Below, in pieces: positions 7,153-14,471 of a stretch of 15,039 nucleotides of DNA. The position numbers and the translations under genes were made by a program. The DNA comes from JAJZXY01 sp046706185 (GTDB lineage: Archaea; Thermoplasmatota; Thermoplasmata; Sysuiplasmatales; Sysuiplasmataceae). A model generated the notes under the pieces. That model made no database searches. It worked only from the letters and a program-made list of their open reading frames with translations, and was not told where the DNA came from. The stretch's first letter is position 1; each line of letters begins with the position of its first letter. Location: positions 1-15,039 of the forward strand of contig JBJKPR010000049.1 in the NCBI GenBank assembly GCA_046706185.1. Reading direction: 5' to 3'.

Positions 7153-7242
7153 GAGAAGAGCTCAGCCCGTCATTGGCAGTAAACCGGAGCTAAGGGATTT
7201 GTCCTCCGGGAAGCGGGGTGTGTCCATCCTCAGAGAGCATGT

Positions 7243-9036
7243 TCACTCGTCGCCCTTCGAGGAGAGGTATTGCGAGGAACCTGAGCCGGAAGCGCCATCT
7301 TTTTCTTCACTCCCTGACGATCCCTGGACTGCCCTGATGCTCACGCTGACCCTCCCCGGTCTGGAAACTATCCTGATCTCGTCGTTTTCCTGTGGGTAGT
7401 AGAGATAACCGTACAGCGAAAGGGCGTAACTGAATACAAGAAGTATTATTCCCGCGCCCACGCCCCAGTACGTGCTCTCCTGTCCGGTTGCCGGCAGGCG
7501 CACGATGAGTGCCAATATTCCTGCAGCGATGAGGAATAGAAGTATCATGAAGAACATGGCGATGTTATATGACATCAGCCTGGGCTGCTTCTCCTCGCGC
7601 GGGACTTCTTCGATTCCCCTGGCAAACCGGGTGGCGAATAGAAGAAGGCTCAGCGCAATTGGTATAAACACACCTATCAGGTAAATTGACAAATGATTCA
7701 GCATGCTGCTCCAGGTACCGACAATCACCAGTCCAACGACAACGAGAAGGGCGGCACTTTTGGGGGTCAGGGACCGTTTGCCCTCCTTGGAATGAATCAC
7801 CCTCGGTATGAGATACAGTGAGACAAACGCTATCACAAGCGGTGGAAGCATGATGCCAACTTGTGTCTGGAAGGATTCGGTAACACCAGCCTCTATGACC
7901 CCCCAAACGCTAAGTTGTACAAGGTAAGTGATGAGAAGAATACCTATACCTGCGAATAGCAGCCTCTTGTGTGCTGCCGTTTCATCTGACCTGTCCAGCC
8001 ATGGAAGGAGCAGAAGGTACAGAGCGGGGCACAGACCAGCAAGCAGTGATGCGACAAATGGTGTATATGCTGCACCTGAGGGCTGGAGGAAATCAATCGC
8101 CTTGTACAGGAAAAGGAAGAACCACGGCGGATAAGCGGCAGTGCCGGGCGGCAGCTGCTGATTAGGCGCCACAAGAGGCGCAGGAGAAAACAGGGGGTAT
8201 ATGCTTGCAGGAATGTTTGGTATGTTTATGATCACGTTTGGAACGATGAGTATTAGCCCCCAGATGAAGAGTGTCAGTTCGAGCGTGTAGACGAAGTTGC
8301 GCGGGAACCATGGATTGAATTTCTCCCACTGTTCCTTCGGATATACTGCCGGTGCCTTCTCCATCACTTTCTTGGAAGGCATGACGCCGTACTGCTCGAA
8401 CAGCATGAAATGAACACCGACAAGCGCCCCGAGAATTGCAGTGAGTATAACGTGCCAGCCCAGGAGACGAGTGTACATGTCAAGGCTGAGCCCGTTGCCG
8501 AACAGTATCGTGTTTATCACTGCCCCGCCGGGTGCACCGGCGACTATGCCCTGAGCCACACCGTCCGCATCAGCACCAAGTATGTCGGCAGGCAGAGAGT
8601 AGCCTGTGAATGCAGTCCCAAGGGTGATCGCGAAGAGCAGCACACCGACTACCCAGAGGAGCTGACGGGGGCGCTTGTATGCCCCGTCGAAGTAGTTTCT
8701 GAAGAGATGTATGTAAGCAAGGAATATCATGAAATACGCGCCGTAGAGGTGGCTGTAAAGAATAGGCGCCCCGAAGGGTATCTTGCTGATCAGATACTGT
8801 GTCTGGCTGTAAGGGTTTGAAGGGTAGTAGTTGAGAAGCAGAAACAGGCCAGTTGCCACCTCCCATATGAATGCGGCAGCGACAAGTGCGCCGAGCCAGT
8901 ACCTGAACCTGAACATATAATTGGGCATTCTGAACAGGGGCTGTTCATTGATGTCAACAAACTGCTTCAGTGAAAATCTGGTAATTACCTTCGAGGTCAG
9001 GTCCGATATACGATCCATTATTCTCATTATCCTCAC
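7243..9036 (-). CDS. Cytochrome b of a bc-type quinol-oxidising complex, with C-terminal extension
   Basis: 597 residues if read from GTG 9036; ATGs at 9027 and 9018 are alternatives, and GAGG at 9031-9034 suits the later ATG better. Two pairs of heme b ligands are clear: H96/H110 and H195/H209, each pair 14 apart as in bc1-type proteins. The N-terminal four-helix heme domain is followed by a subunit-IV-like part in which the Qo motif PEWY is PPWF (303-306). After the usual eight helices (to about residue 411), four more membrane segments are predicted (about 427-444, 450-469, 489-511, 525-547), then a hydrophilic Ser/Gly/Glu-rich tail. The protein oxidises quinol together with the Rieske protein encoded one base upstream; the two form a tight operon. 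Confidence 0.95.
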   Translation of the reverse strand: MRIMRIMDRISDLTSKVITRFSLKQFVDINEQPLFRMPNYMFRFRYWLGALVAAAFIWEVATGLFLLLNYYPSNPYSQTQYLISKIPFGAPILYSHLYGAYFMIFLAYIHLFRNYFDGAYKRPRQLLWVVGVLLFAITLGTAFTGYSLPADILGADADGVAQGIVAGAPGGAVINTILFGNGLSLDMYTRLLGWHVILTAILGALVGVHFMLFEQYGVMPSKKVMEKAPAVYPKEQWEKFNPWFPRNFVYTLELTLFIWGLILIVPNVIINIPNIPASIYPLFSPAPLVAPNQQLPPGTAAYPPWFFLFLYKAIDFLQPSGAAYTPFVASLLAGLCPALYLLLLPWLDRSDETAAHKRLLFAGIGILLITYLVQLSVWGVIEAGVTESFQTQVGIMLPPLVIAFVSLYLIPRVIHSKEGKRSLTPKSAALLVVVGLVIVGTWSSMLNHLSIYLIGVFIPIALSLLLFATRFARGIEEVPREEKQPRLMSYNIAMFFMILLFLIAAGILALIVRLPATGQESTYWGVGAGIILLVFSYALSLYGYLYYPQENDEIRIVSRPGRVSVSIRAVQGSSGSEEKDGASGSGSSQYLSSKGDE

Positions 9037-9037
9037 A

Positions 9038-9943
9038 TCACGGGAAAGGGTTCGTGGTGTTCGATACCTTCGTACTTGTCCCGCTCAAAGGCTGACCGCC
9101 TGTAAGCGTATTTGTATGACCGTAAACTGGGACGCCGACACTCCCGGTAGCGTACAGCTGGTCGGTGCTTGAGTCCCACTCCAGGACAGTAAACGGAAGC
9201 GGTCTCTGTGTGGGTCCTTCCAGGACAGCTGCTCCGTGATAGGGGTCATACGTGGAGCCGTGACAGTCGCAGTGTATGACACCAGGTGCATTTGCACTCT
9301 GGGCTGCGGAAATTGAGCTGGATGGCAGGAAAGAAGGCGGAGGCATTCCTGTCTTCATGTAGTTAGGTGGATAGAAATGTATGTTGGGCGGCTTGCAGCC
9401 CAGATGCTGGCATATTGCACTGTAGGAAACAATCGATTTATTGGCGCCGACGCCGCCTGGGAACGTGTACTTGTTTCCGTTTTCCGGTATTGTTACCGAC
9501 GTCGATGCAAGTGCAATCGGATTGCCGCTTGCATCGCCGAGGTTGAAAAGAAAGTTGATTTCATCAACAAGAGGATATTCGTAAAGCACTATGACCGGAT
9601 TGTTGACTACTATGGACGAAGACTTTACAGGAGACCCGCTGGAGTCGACAAGAAGCATTTTCGTATATGTCGACCCGCCTGCAAGCGGGACCTGAAGCCC
9701 CCTCACTGCATCCAGTACGCTTGCTGCTGCAACTGCACCAATTCCGAAGATTACCCCTTTAATGAATTTGCGTCTTGTCTCATCCACAGGTCCAACGTTG
9801 CTTGAGAGATAAGGGAAGAGGTAGTCTTCCCCATCCTCGACAAAAAGCGTGTCGTTGAACTTTGTCCTTGGATTCTTCATCGCGCCAGAGGTCTTCTTCA
9901 GATAATAAAAATCTTCGATTCGCGGGGAATTCGCGTATTCCAT
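9038..9943 (-). CDS. Rieske iron-sulfur protein of the bc-type complex (Tat substrate)
   Basis: 301 residues. The [2Fe-2S] boxes are C178-QH180-LG-C183 and C225-D-C227-H228-GS, giving ligands C178, H180, C225 and H228, with C183-C227 as the expected disulfide. A twin-arginine motif, RRKFIK (R57, R58), precedes a hydrophobic helix (62-78) that probably stays as the membrane anchor; the protein is therefore a likely client of TatA/TatC in this window. The 56 residues before the arginines form an unusually long n-region. The spacing between boxes (42 residues) includes a Pro- and Ser-rich insert beginning KPPNIHFYPPNY. AAGGTC lies about 8 bases before the ATG and a TATA box about 50 bases before it. 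It passes electrons from quinol to the soluble-side acceptor, here probably a cupredoxin. Confidence 0.96.
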   Translation of the reverse strand: MEYANSPRIEDFYYLKKTSGAMKNPRTKFNDTLFVEDGEDYLFPYLSSNVGPVDETRRKFIKGVIFGIGAVAAASVLDAVRGLQVPLAGGSTYTKMLLVDSSGSPVKSSSIVVNNPVIVLYEYPLVDEINFLFNLGDASGNPIALASTSVTIPENGNKYTFPGGVGANKSIVSYSAICQHLGCKPPNIHFYPPNYMKTGMPPPSFLPSSSISAAQSANAPGVIHCDCHGSTYDPYHGAAVLEGPTQRPLPFTVLEWDSSTDQLYATGSVGVPVYGHTNTLTGGQPLSGTSTKVSNTTNPFP

Positions 9944-9989
9944 TTTCAGACCTTCATTGGGCCAATTTTTTTGGGTATTTGCGGTAATG

Positions 9990-10000
9990 ATATTTAATAT
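9990..10000 (-). promoter_or_regulatory. TATA box of the Rieske-cytochrome b operon
   Basis: ATATTTAATAT, an 11-base near-palindrome, lies 47-57 bases upstream of the Rieske ATG. Initiation around 9967 gives a leader of about 24 bases that carries the AAGGTC ribosome site. Because the element is symmetric it could also be read toward ctaB. Confidence 0.6.
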
Positions 10001-10137
10001 TGCTGACAGACAGGGGCATTGATTCCGGGCTTACCGTACTGCTTTTTCTTACTAGGGCGTCTGACAACGCCGTGATAATGACAAACTGCTGGAGAATCTG
10101 AAAAAAACAGAAGGCAGAGGGGGTTGATTTTTGGACA

Positions 10138-10168
10138 GCCAGGTCACGCTCGGCAGGCAGACCCTGGC
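10138..10168 (+). other. Hairpin upstream of ctaB
   Basis: GCCAGGTC (10138-10145) pairs with GACCCTGGC (10160-10168) with one bulged base. A second small stem, GGCGT/ACGCC, lies at 10056-10071. Either could be part of a ctaB leader or of the divergent control region; no known riboswitch was recognised. Confidence 0.3.
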
Positions 10169-10218
10169 AGCGAGAGGGAATTGCTCGAGGACTGGCTCCG
10201 ATCTACAGTTGAAAGAGA

Positions 10219-10229
10219 AGTTTTTATAG
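10219..10229 (+). promoter_or_regulatory. TATA-like element just before ctaB
   Basis: AGTTTTTATAG is a good TATA match but ends only 3 bases before the annotated ATG at 10233. If functional, transcription would start near 10250, inside the annotated gene, favouring the in-frame GTG at 10281 as start. Confidence 0.35.
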
Positions 10230-10232
10230 AAA

Positions 10233-11129
10233 ATGCCGTTAGAACGGCTCACGACAAGCTTCTCAGATTTTGCCAGGCTGGTGAAAATAAAGCTCATATC
10301 AGCGGAGCTGTTGCTCGCTGTCTCCAGCCTTCTGCTTGCAGGTGGTTGGTCCGTGAGCTGGATTTCCCTGGCGGAGCTCGTAATGCTTGGATACATGGGC
10401 CTTGGAGGGTCGGCAGCGATCAACTCGTATATTGACAGGGATGTCGATGCCGTCATGTCCAGAACGGTGGACAGACCGATACCTGCCGGAAGGATAAGTC
10501 CCGGTAGCGCGCTTGCATTCGGCATTGCACTCCTTTTCATTTCAGTTGCATTCAGCGCAGTTCTGCTTGGTGTTCTCACTGCAGCGATCATAGGTGTGGG
10601 TTCTGCCCTTTACATACTGTTCTACACGGTGTTCCTTAAGAGGAGGACACCAAATGCCGTGATTTGGGGAGGCATTTCAGGTGCAATACCTGCACTTGGA
10701 GGATGGTCCGTCTACACACATGCAGACTGGGCTGTGCCATTTCTAGTTTTCCTGGTTGTATTCCTGTGGCAGCCAGGGCATTTCTGGTCTCTCTCGATAT
10801 ACTACAGGGACGACTTCAGGAACGCACACATTCCTGCCCTCTCGACGCTGAGAGAGAACAAGTCGATCTCTGTAAGGGCGCTATTTTTCAACACATCTGT
10901 GATATTTGTGGTCTACCTGCTCTATTACCTGGGCCACCTGACTTTCTTCTTCCTGGTGACAATGACGGTAATGAATGCGGCATTGCTCCTTGTTTCCCTC
11001 GCGGCGATGCAGGAAAGGCCCAAAGAGTTTTACCTGAATGACTTCAGGTTTTCCCTTGCTTACATGTTTGTATTTCTCTTCTCGCTCATTATATCCGGTG
11101 TACTTTCTCCAGTTGCCAGCACGCTCTGA
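10233..11129 (+). CDS. ctaB: Protoheme IX farnesyltransferase (heme O synthase)
   Basis: 298 residues of the UbiA prenyltransferase superfamily. The first aspartate-rich motif is N64-SYID68-RDVD72-AVMSRT-DRP, and the second region is WQPGHFWSLSIYYRDDFRNAHIP (179-201, D193/D194). About nine hydrophobic segments are present. The enzyme adds a farnesyl group to heme b to make heme O, precursor of the heme of A-type oxidases. It is divergent from Rieske-cytochrome b and within 6 kb of coxAC, consistent with supplying heme to that oxidase; no ctaA (heme A synthase) is visible here. The start is open to question: a TATA-like sequence lies next to ATG 10233, and the GTG at 10281 would still keep the first helix (KIKLISAELLLA). 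Confidence 0.94.
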   Translation: MPLERLTTSFSDFARLVKIKLISAELLLAVSSLLLAGGWSVSWISLAELVMLGYMGLGGSAAINSYIDRDVDAVMSRTVDRPIPAGRISPGSALAFGIALLFISVAFSAVLLGVLTAAIIGVGSALYILFYTVFLKRRTPNAVIWGGISGAIPALGGWSVYTHADWAVPFLVFLVVFLWQPGHFWSLSIYYRDDFRNAHIPALSTLRENKSISVRALFFNTSVIFVVYLLYYLGHLTFFFLVTMTVMNAALLLVSLAAMQERPKEFYLNDFRFSLAYMFVFLFSLIISGVLSPVASTL

Positions 11130-11346
11130 GCCCGCCTGTGCAGTACAACATGCAGGCCTGTCAGGACGGTGGCACCCTGAATGTGCTTCAGCGCGAAGTG
11201 GCATCTCGAAAACCACCCTCACCTGACATAAAGTGAAAGTCCAATGTGTTTGTGCAAATGCGGAAGAATGGGTCCATGCTATCGGCAACATACATTCGGT
11301 AGAATCAGATCAGTCCGGTTATGAAGTGCATGATAGATTGACAATT

Positions 11347-11628
11347 ATGCACGAAGACCTGGACCTAATGGAGCTTGCGAGGAAGACTGCGAGGGGGAAG
11401 CTTGCGTTCCAAGTACACCTTGCGGCGTACATTGCCGGCAGCGTTTTCTTTTTCATGCTGTGGTACCTGGCGAGCGGCTACAACATTAGCTCGTTTCCCT
11501 GGTTTCTGATACCAATCACCGGATGGGGAGTTGGCGTGGTGGCTCATTTCATAGCTGCCTACCGCGGCGGAAGCAGACTGCAGATCATTGCAGAAAGGGA
11601 ATATCGCAGATTGAAGAGCAAGGGCTGA
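11347..11628 (+). CDS. Small 2TM-domain membrane protein
   Basis: 93 residues from ATG 11347. It has two membrane helices (about 19-41 and 51-72) joined by a short loop with SSFPWFLIPITGWGVGVVAHF, the pattern of the family often called '2TM domain' proteins, preceded by a charged helix (ELARKTARGK) and followed by a basic tail. The role of this family is not established. The frame is open back to GTG 11233, but the added residues (CVCANAEEWVHAIG...) are unlike the family and no ribosome site precedes them. No strong promoter or ribosome site was seen for the ATG either; it could be leaderless or part of a longer ctaB transcript, since ctaB ends 217 bases before it. Confidence 0.75.
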   Translation: MHEDLDLMELARKTARGKLAFQVHLAAYIAGSVFFFMLWYLASGYNISSFPWFLIPITGWGVGVVAHFIAAYRGGSRLQIIAEREYRRLKSKG

Positions 11629-11641
11629 ACCACTGCAGCCC

Positions 11642-11677
11642 CCAGACATACTGCGAAGCAGAGAAGAAGATGTCTGG
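11642..11677. terminator. Hairpin between two convergent genes
   Basis: CCAGACAT (11642-11649) and ATGTCTGG (11670-11677) are perfect complements; an inner stem CTGC-GAA-GCAG sits at 11651-11661. It lies 14 bases after the 11628 stop and 41 after the stop of the facing gene, which suits a bidirectional 3' end signal. It has no T-run, so an RNA-stability or processing role is equally possible. Confidence 0.45.
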
Positions 11678-11717
11678 TGAAGTCCGCTTGTGAATAGAAT
11701 CGCAAAGTCACCGGAGG

Positions 11718-12083
11718 TCACTTTCTTGAGGCGTAAATCAGCTGCTCCAGTATGGACATGACGAACAGGACTGTTGTTGCCACCGTCATTATGATCCAGG
11801 CGGGCCAGTGAATGAGCCACCCTAGAATCGAGATGATGATGAATACAACAAACCCTAGAATCGCATTAGACTGGTCCACGTACACCGATATGAACACTGC
11901 AATGGCGAGCAGTATCGAAATCAGGAAGCTTAGCCACAGAGAGGGGAAACTCAGGATGAAGGTTACAAGTATCACAAAGAAAGCAATTATGGACGAAACA
12001 ACAGCCAGATCCATCTTTTCGTCCACATCGCTGAGTATAGACCTTCTTGTCCTTCTTCCACTTTCCCGCATTGGTTCAGTCAT
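11718..12083 (-). CDS. Small four-helix membrane protein of unknown function
   Basis: 121 residues from ATG 12083, chosen because AGGTG lies about 9-10 bases upstream; the frame extends further (to 12119) but without support. The N-terminal 23 residues are basic (RESGRRTRRS), followed by four closely packed hydrophobic segments (about 25-45, 48-68, 74-92, 94-114) with short loops, one carrying HWPAWI. I do not recognise a family. Four helices in 120 residues could suit a small transporter-like or channel-like protein, but nothing in the sequence proves this. It converges with the 2TM protein gene and lies downstream of the antiporter gene on the same strand. Confidence 0.7.
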   Translation of the reverse strand: MTEPMRESGRRTRRSILSDVDEKMDLAVVSSIIAFFVILVTFILSFPSLWLSFLISILLAIAVFISVYVDQSNAILGFVVFIIISILGWLIHWPAWIIMTVATTVLFVMSILEQLIYASRK

Positions 12084-12172
12084 ACTCCGTGACACCTGGT
12101 GCAGCCGCAACGCATTCACGGTCGACCTTCAGCTCAGTCTCGTGTTCCAATCATTCTAGCAATTTCAGGGAG

Positions 12173-12183
12173 ATTAAACCTTT
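12173..12183 (-). promoter_or_regulatory. Possible TATA box for the four-helix membrane protein gene
   Basis: Minus strand reads AAAGGTTTAAT, a BRE-plus-TATA-like sequence about 90 bases upstream of ATG 12083. It would give a leader of about 65 bases. Nearby, GTGAC-TCG-GTCAC at 12206-12218 is a small palindrome after the antiporter gene. Confidence 0.35.
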
Positions 12184-12232
12184 GTGTCTTCGGGGCTGCA
12201 TGGCGGTGACTCGGTCACTGTAAGGCAACAGC

Positions 12233-13786
12233 TCATTCTTCCTTTCCCTGCTCATTTTTCCCTAGCTCCTCAGAGCCCTCTTTGAGTATCTGGTTGACCG
12301 GTTCTTCTACCTTCTGCCTTCTGAGTATATCCATTGCCCTTGAACCGGAAAAAGACGACAGGGATGAGAAAAGTTCCTTCGCCCTGGACTTCATTATGTC
12401 GCCCGTCCTTAGCGAGCTTTTTATTTCAGTCAACAGTTCCGCAAGCCTGTCCCTTTCATCCTCTATTCGTTCTGCGAATTCTGACTCGGACAGTTTCCCC
12501 TCGACTCGCATGCTCTGCAACTTTTCTATCGCAACAAGCACTTCCGAAAGTCTCACGCTTGGTTCGATTGCCCCATTTGTCTGAGCCTCCTGAAACCTTG
12601 TCCTTATGTAGCGTGAAAGCAACGGGCCCTGAATTGCAATAGAAAGGAAGACAACGCCCAAAACCATGGTCACAAGAGAGTTCCTGTTAGGGACACTCGC
12701 GGGTATGGAAATCACGAGTGCAACAGAAAGGGCGCCTCTCATACCGCCGAGAAGCGCCACATTCCTCCATTTTCTGCTTCTCTCCTCAGCGACGCCGAAG
12801 AACCTCATTATTGGATACACAGATGACAGCCTTGCCACAAGGACGGCAAGAAAAGCGACTACAATGAGAACGATGGCGGATGACAGACCAATAAGGTCGG
12901 TGTTGAGCCCGATGAACAGGAAGGCAACTGAGTTGGCAACAAAGGCAATCACCCGCCAGAATGACTTTACCTGTCCCCTGGAAAGAGGGCGTACCACTGT
13001 TCTCAGGGTCAAGTTCCCGTAATAGATTCCAGCCACTGCCACGGATATCAGGCCGGAAAAATCCAGTGCGGTCGCAACAACATAGGACCCGAACACCATG
13101 GATATCGAAAGGATAGTTTCTGAAAGTGTGTCTGATATCACAGAAGAGATTATCTCAGCTCCAAAGCCAACCATCAAACCAACAAGAATTCCGCCGCCGA
13201 ATATCTCTGAAAAGTGGACAACTGCAGGTACGATAGGCAGGCCAACCACCGAGCCCGAGGTGAGTATCAGGGAAAACACAACAACACCCGTGGCGTCGTT
13301 GAATGCTGCTTCCGCATCCATTAGTGCCGCGAGTTTGCGTGGAACATGCAAACGCCTGAAAATCTCAAGGACAGATGCTGTGTCTGTGGGAGATATGAGT
13401 GACGAAAACAGGAAAGACTCATACAGGGGCAGTCCTGCCAGCTTCCACAGGAGTATTCCGCCCACTATAGTGGCCATAACAACGCCAGCGGTAGCAAGCA
13501 TGATGCCGGGCCGGATGACACTCCTGAGTTCTGTTGACCTTATGTTCATCATCGATTCGAAGAGTAGAGGCGGCAGCACTAGACCCACAAAGAGGCTGCC
13601 TAGATAGGTGGTGCTGAGATAGCTTATTGTGTTGCTGAGAGGGAGAGATGAGGCAGCTATCAGGACCCCCATGAGAACGAGAACGAGTGTGTAGGGTATC
13701 TTCAGCCTGCGCGAAAATATGGAGCCTACGAGCATCACAGCGAGCAGGATTGTCAGTATGAGTTCTATCTCAGATGCAGCAGGCAC
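12233..13786 (-). CDS. nhaP: CPA1-family sodium/proton antiporter
   Basis: 517 residues starting at GTG 13786. About twelve membrane segments fill residues 1-395. Family landmarks are SPTDTASVLEIF (132-143), DAEAAFND (157-164) with the N163-D164 pair typical of electroneutral CPA1 exchangers, and GGMRGALS (347-354, R350). The last 120 residues are hydrophilic and probably a cytoplasmic regulatory helix bundle. It exchanges cytoplasmic Na+ (or another monovalent cation) for H+ and so serves pH and ion balance; which cation is used cannot be read from the sequence. Upstream on the minus strand GATAAATG (about 13802-13809) is a TATA candidate 20 or so bases before the GTG, suggesting a leaderless transcript or a slightly later start. 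Confidence 0.95.
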   Translation of the reverse strand: MPAASEIELILTILLAVMLVGSIFSRRLKIPYTLVLVLMGVLIAASSLPLSNTISYLSTTYLGSLFVGLVLPPLLFESMMNIRSTELRSVIRPGIMLATAGVVMATIVGGILLWKLAGLPLYESFLFSSLISPTDTASVLEIFRRLHVPRKLAALMDAEAAFNDATGVVVFSLILTSGSVVGLPIVPAVVHFSEIFGGGILVGLMVGFGAEIISSVISDTLSETILSISMVFGSYVVATALDFSGLISVAVAGIYYGNLTLRTVVRPLSRGQVKSFWRVIAFVANSVAFLFIGLNTDLIGLSSAIVLIVVAFLAVLVARLSSVYPIMRFFGVAEERSRKWRNVALLGGMRGALSVALVISIPASVPNRNSLVTMVLGVVFLSIAIQGPLLSRYIRTRFQEAQTNGAIEPSVRLSEVLVAIEKLQSMRVEGKLSESEFAERIEDERDRLAELLTEIKSSLRTGDIMKSRAKELFSSLSSFSGSRAMDILRRQKVEEPVNQILKEGSEELGKNEQGKEE

Positions 13787-13874
13787 GGTGTCTGGTTAAG
13801 ACATTTATCATTGAAAAGGATGTTTCTTACATCTCCGGCGAAAACAGCGTCTGCCCTCGGAGCGATTGCAGGAT

Positions 13875-13896
13875 GAAGAAAAGAGGCGAACCGCCT
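13875..13896 (-). terminator. Hairpin plus pyrimidine run downstream of tRNA-Leu
   Basis: On the minus strand AGGCG-GTT-CGCCT (13896-13884) is followed by CTTTTCTTC (13883-13875). It lies about 60 bases after the tRNA 3' end and upstream of the antiporter promoter, so it probably separates the two transcripts. Confidence 0.5.
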
Positions 13897-13956
13897 GCTC
13901 CTGCGATGTCACGGCTCAGCACCGGGCTGATGGCCATGCGTCACCTCATGATAGGG

Positions 13957-14041
13957 TGCGAGGGCACGGATTTGAACCGTGGGACTCCTTCGAGAACAGA
14001 TCTTGAGTCTGCCGCCTTTGGCCTGACTTGGCTACCCTCGC
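13957..14041 (-). tRNA. tRNA-Leu (anticodon CAA)
   Basis: 85 bases. The acceptor stem GCGAGGG/CCCTCGC has discriminator A; the D arm uses GCC/GGC; the anticodon stem GCAGA/TCTGT closes a seven-base loop CTCAAGA with anticodon CAA; an extended variable arm (about TCTCGAAGGAG) marks a class II tRNA, as expected for leucine; the T arm is CACGG-TTCAAAT-CCGTG. There is no intron at the usual site and CCA is not encoded. It reads UUG codons. Confidence 0.97.
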
Positions 14042-14063
14042 CATCACCCCCTAAAGTTTACCT

Positions 14064-14073
14064 GTTTTTAAGC
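14064..14073 (-). promoter_or_regulatory. TATA box of tRNA-Leu
   Basis: Minus strand reads CGCTTAAAAA. Its centre is about 27 bases upstream of the first base of the mature tRNA, the classic archaeal distance. Confidence 0.75.
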
Positions 14074-14120
14074 GTTGCATGAAGAACAGCACTTGGCACT
14101 GCGACGCAATTTGCCCGCAT

Positions 14121-14471
14121 TCAATATGCAGTGAACCCTTTCACCTTGATATTCCCGCCCTTTCCGACTCCAATGATTATTCTATCCCTGAGCTTTGAAG
14201 CAGAGTAGTAAAGCTCGCCGTCCATGATTACGCAGACTCCATCCACGTCAAGGAGAATTTCTCCTCGTCCGTGCTCACTGCCATCGGTAATAAGCGCTGC
14301 AGGCTTTCGTATTGGTTCGCACCAGTCGTCATGGCAAGGTCCCTTGCTTAGTGCCATGTATACACGAATGCACTTCCCGCTGCCTTTGACATGCTGCAAG
14401 TCGGAAGGACTGCAGCGAACCTCCATCTCAGGAGGACGCAGCTTCAGAAGCTCTTCTTCGTCCAAGTGCAT
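14121..14471 (-). CDS. Unrecognised small cysteine-containing protein coupled to the copper ATPase
   Basis: 116 residues from ATG 14471, supported by GGGAGG at 14482-14487 with 10-base spacing. It overlaps the end of the copper ATPase gene by 44 bases in another frame, implying translational coupling. An alternative ATG at 14426 avoids the overlap (101 residues) but lacks a ribosome site. No membrane segment. Five cysteines (C20, C34, C46, C51, C80) with H27, H47 and H67, including CHDDWC, could form a metal site; the C-terminal half (ILLDVDGVCVIMDGELYYSASKLRDRIIIGVG) reads like a compact beta-rich fold. I do not recognise the family. Position after copA suggests, but does not show, a role in copper handling or sensing. 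Confidence 0.75.
   Translation of the reverse strand: MHLDEEELLKLRPPEMEVRCSPSDLQHVKGSGKCIRVYMALSKGPCHDDWCEPIRKPAALITDGSEHGRGEILLDVDGVCVIMDGELYYSASKLRDRIIIGVGKGGNIKVKGFTAY

Larger units (their letters stand above)
5928..7242. other. 1.3 kb convergent region between coxB and cytochrome b, largely unexplained
   Basis: Both flanking genes end facing it. It contains a possible 122-residue gene on the plus strand (6258-6626), a long-range inverted repeat (6019-6098) and a possible cupredoxin relic on the minus strand (6814-7152). I see no transposase, terminal inverted repeats, tRNA or CRISPR repeats in it. Stops are frequent in all frames outside the two reading frames named. Confidence 0.6.

Noticed and set aside
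5928..7242. Insertion sequence or CRISPR array in the large gap
   Set aside because: No transposase-like frame, no terminal inverted repeats at the edges, no target duplication and no regularly spaced repeats could be seen.
10070..10110. C/D box guide RNA upstream of ctaB
   Set aside because: TGATAATGA and CTGA occur close together, but a proper C box (RTGATGA) and the paired C'/D' boxes are missing.
10124..10435. 103-residue TTG-start plus-strand frame upstream of and overlapping ctaB
   Set aside because: A GGGGG run precedes the TTG, but most of the frame overlaps ctaB in another phase and the translation shows no recognisable pattern.
11233..11346. Longer N-terminus for the 2TM protein from GTG 11233
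   Set aside because: No ribosome site, and the added residues do not look like part of the family; ATG 11347 gives the normal size.
13098..13607. 169-residue plus-strand frame opposite the antiporter
   Set aside because: Mirror frame of a conserved membrane protein gene; the product is Thr/Ser/Pro-rich with no domain.
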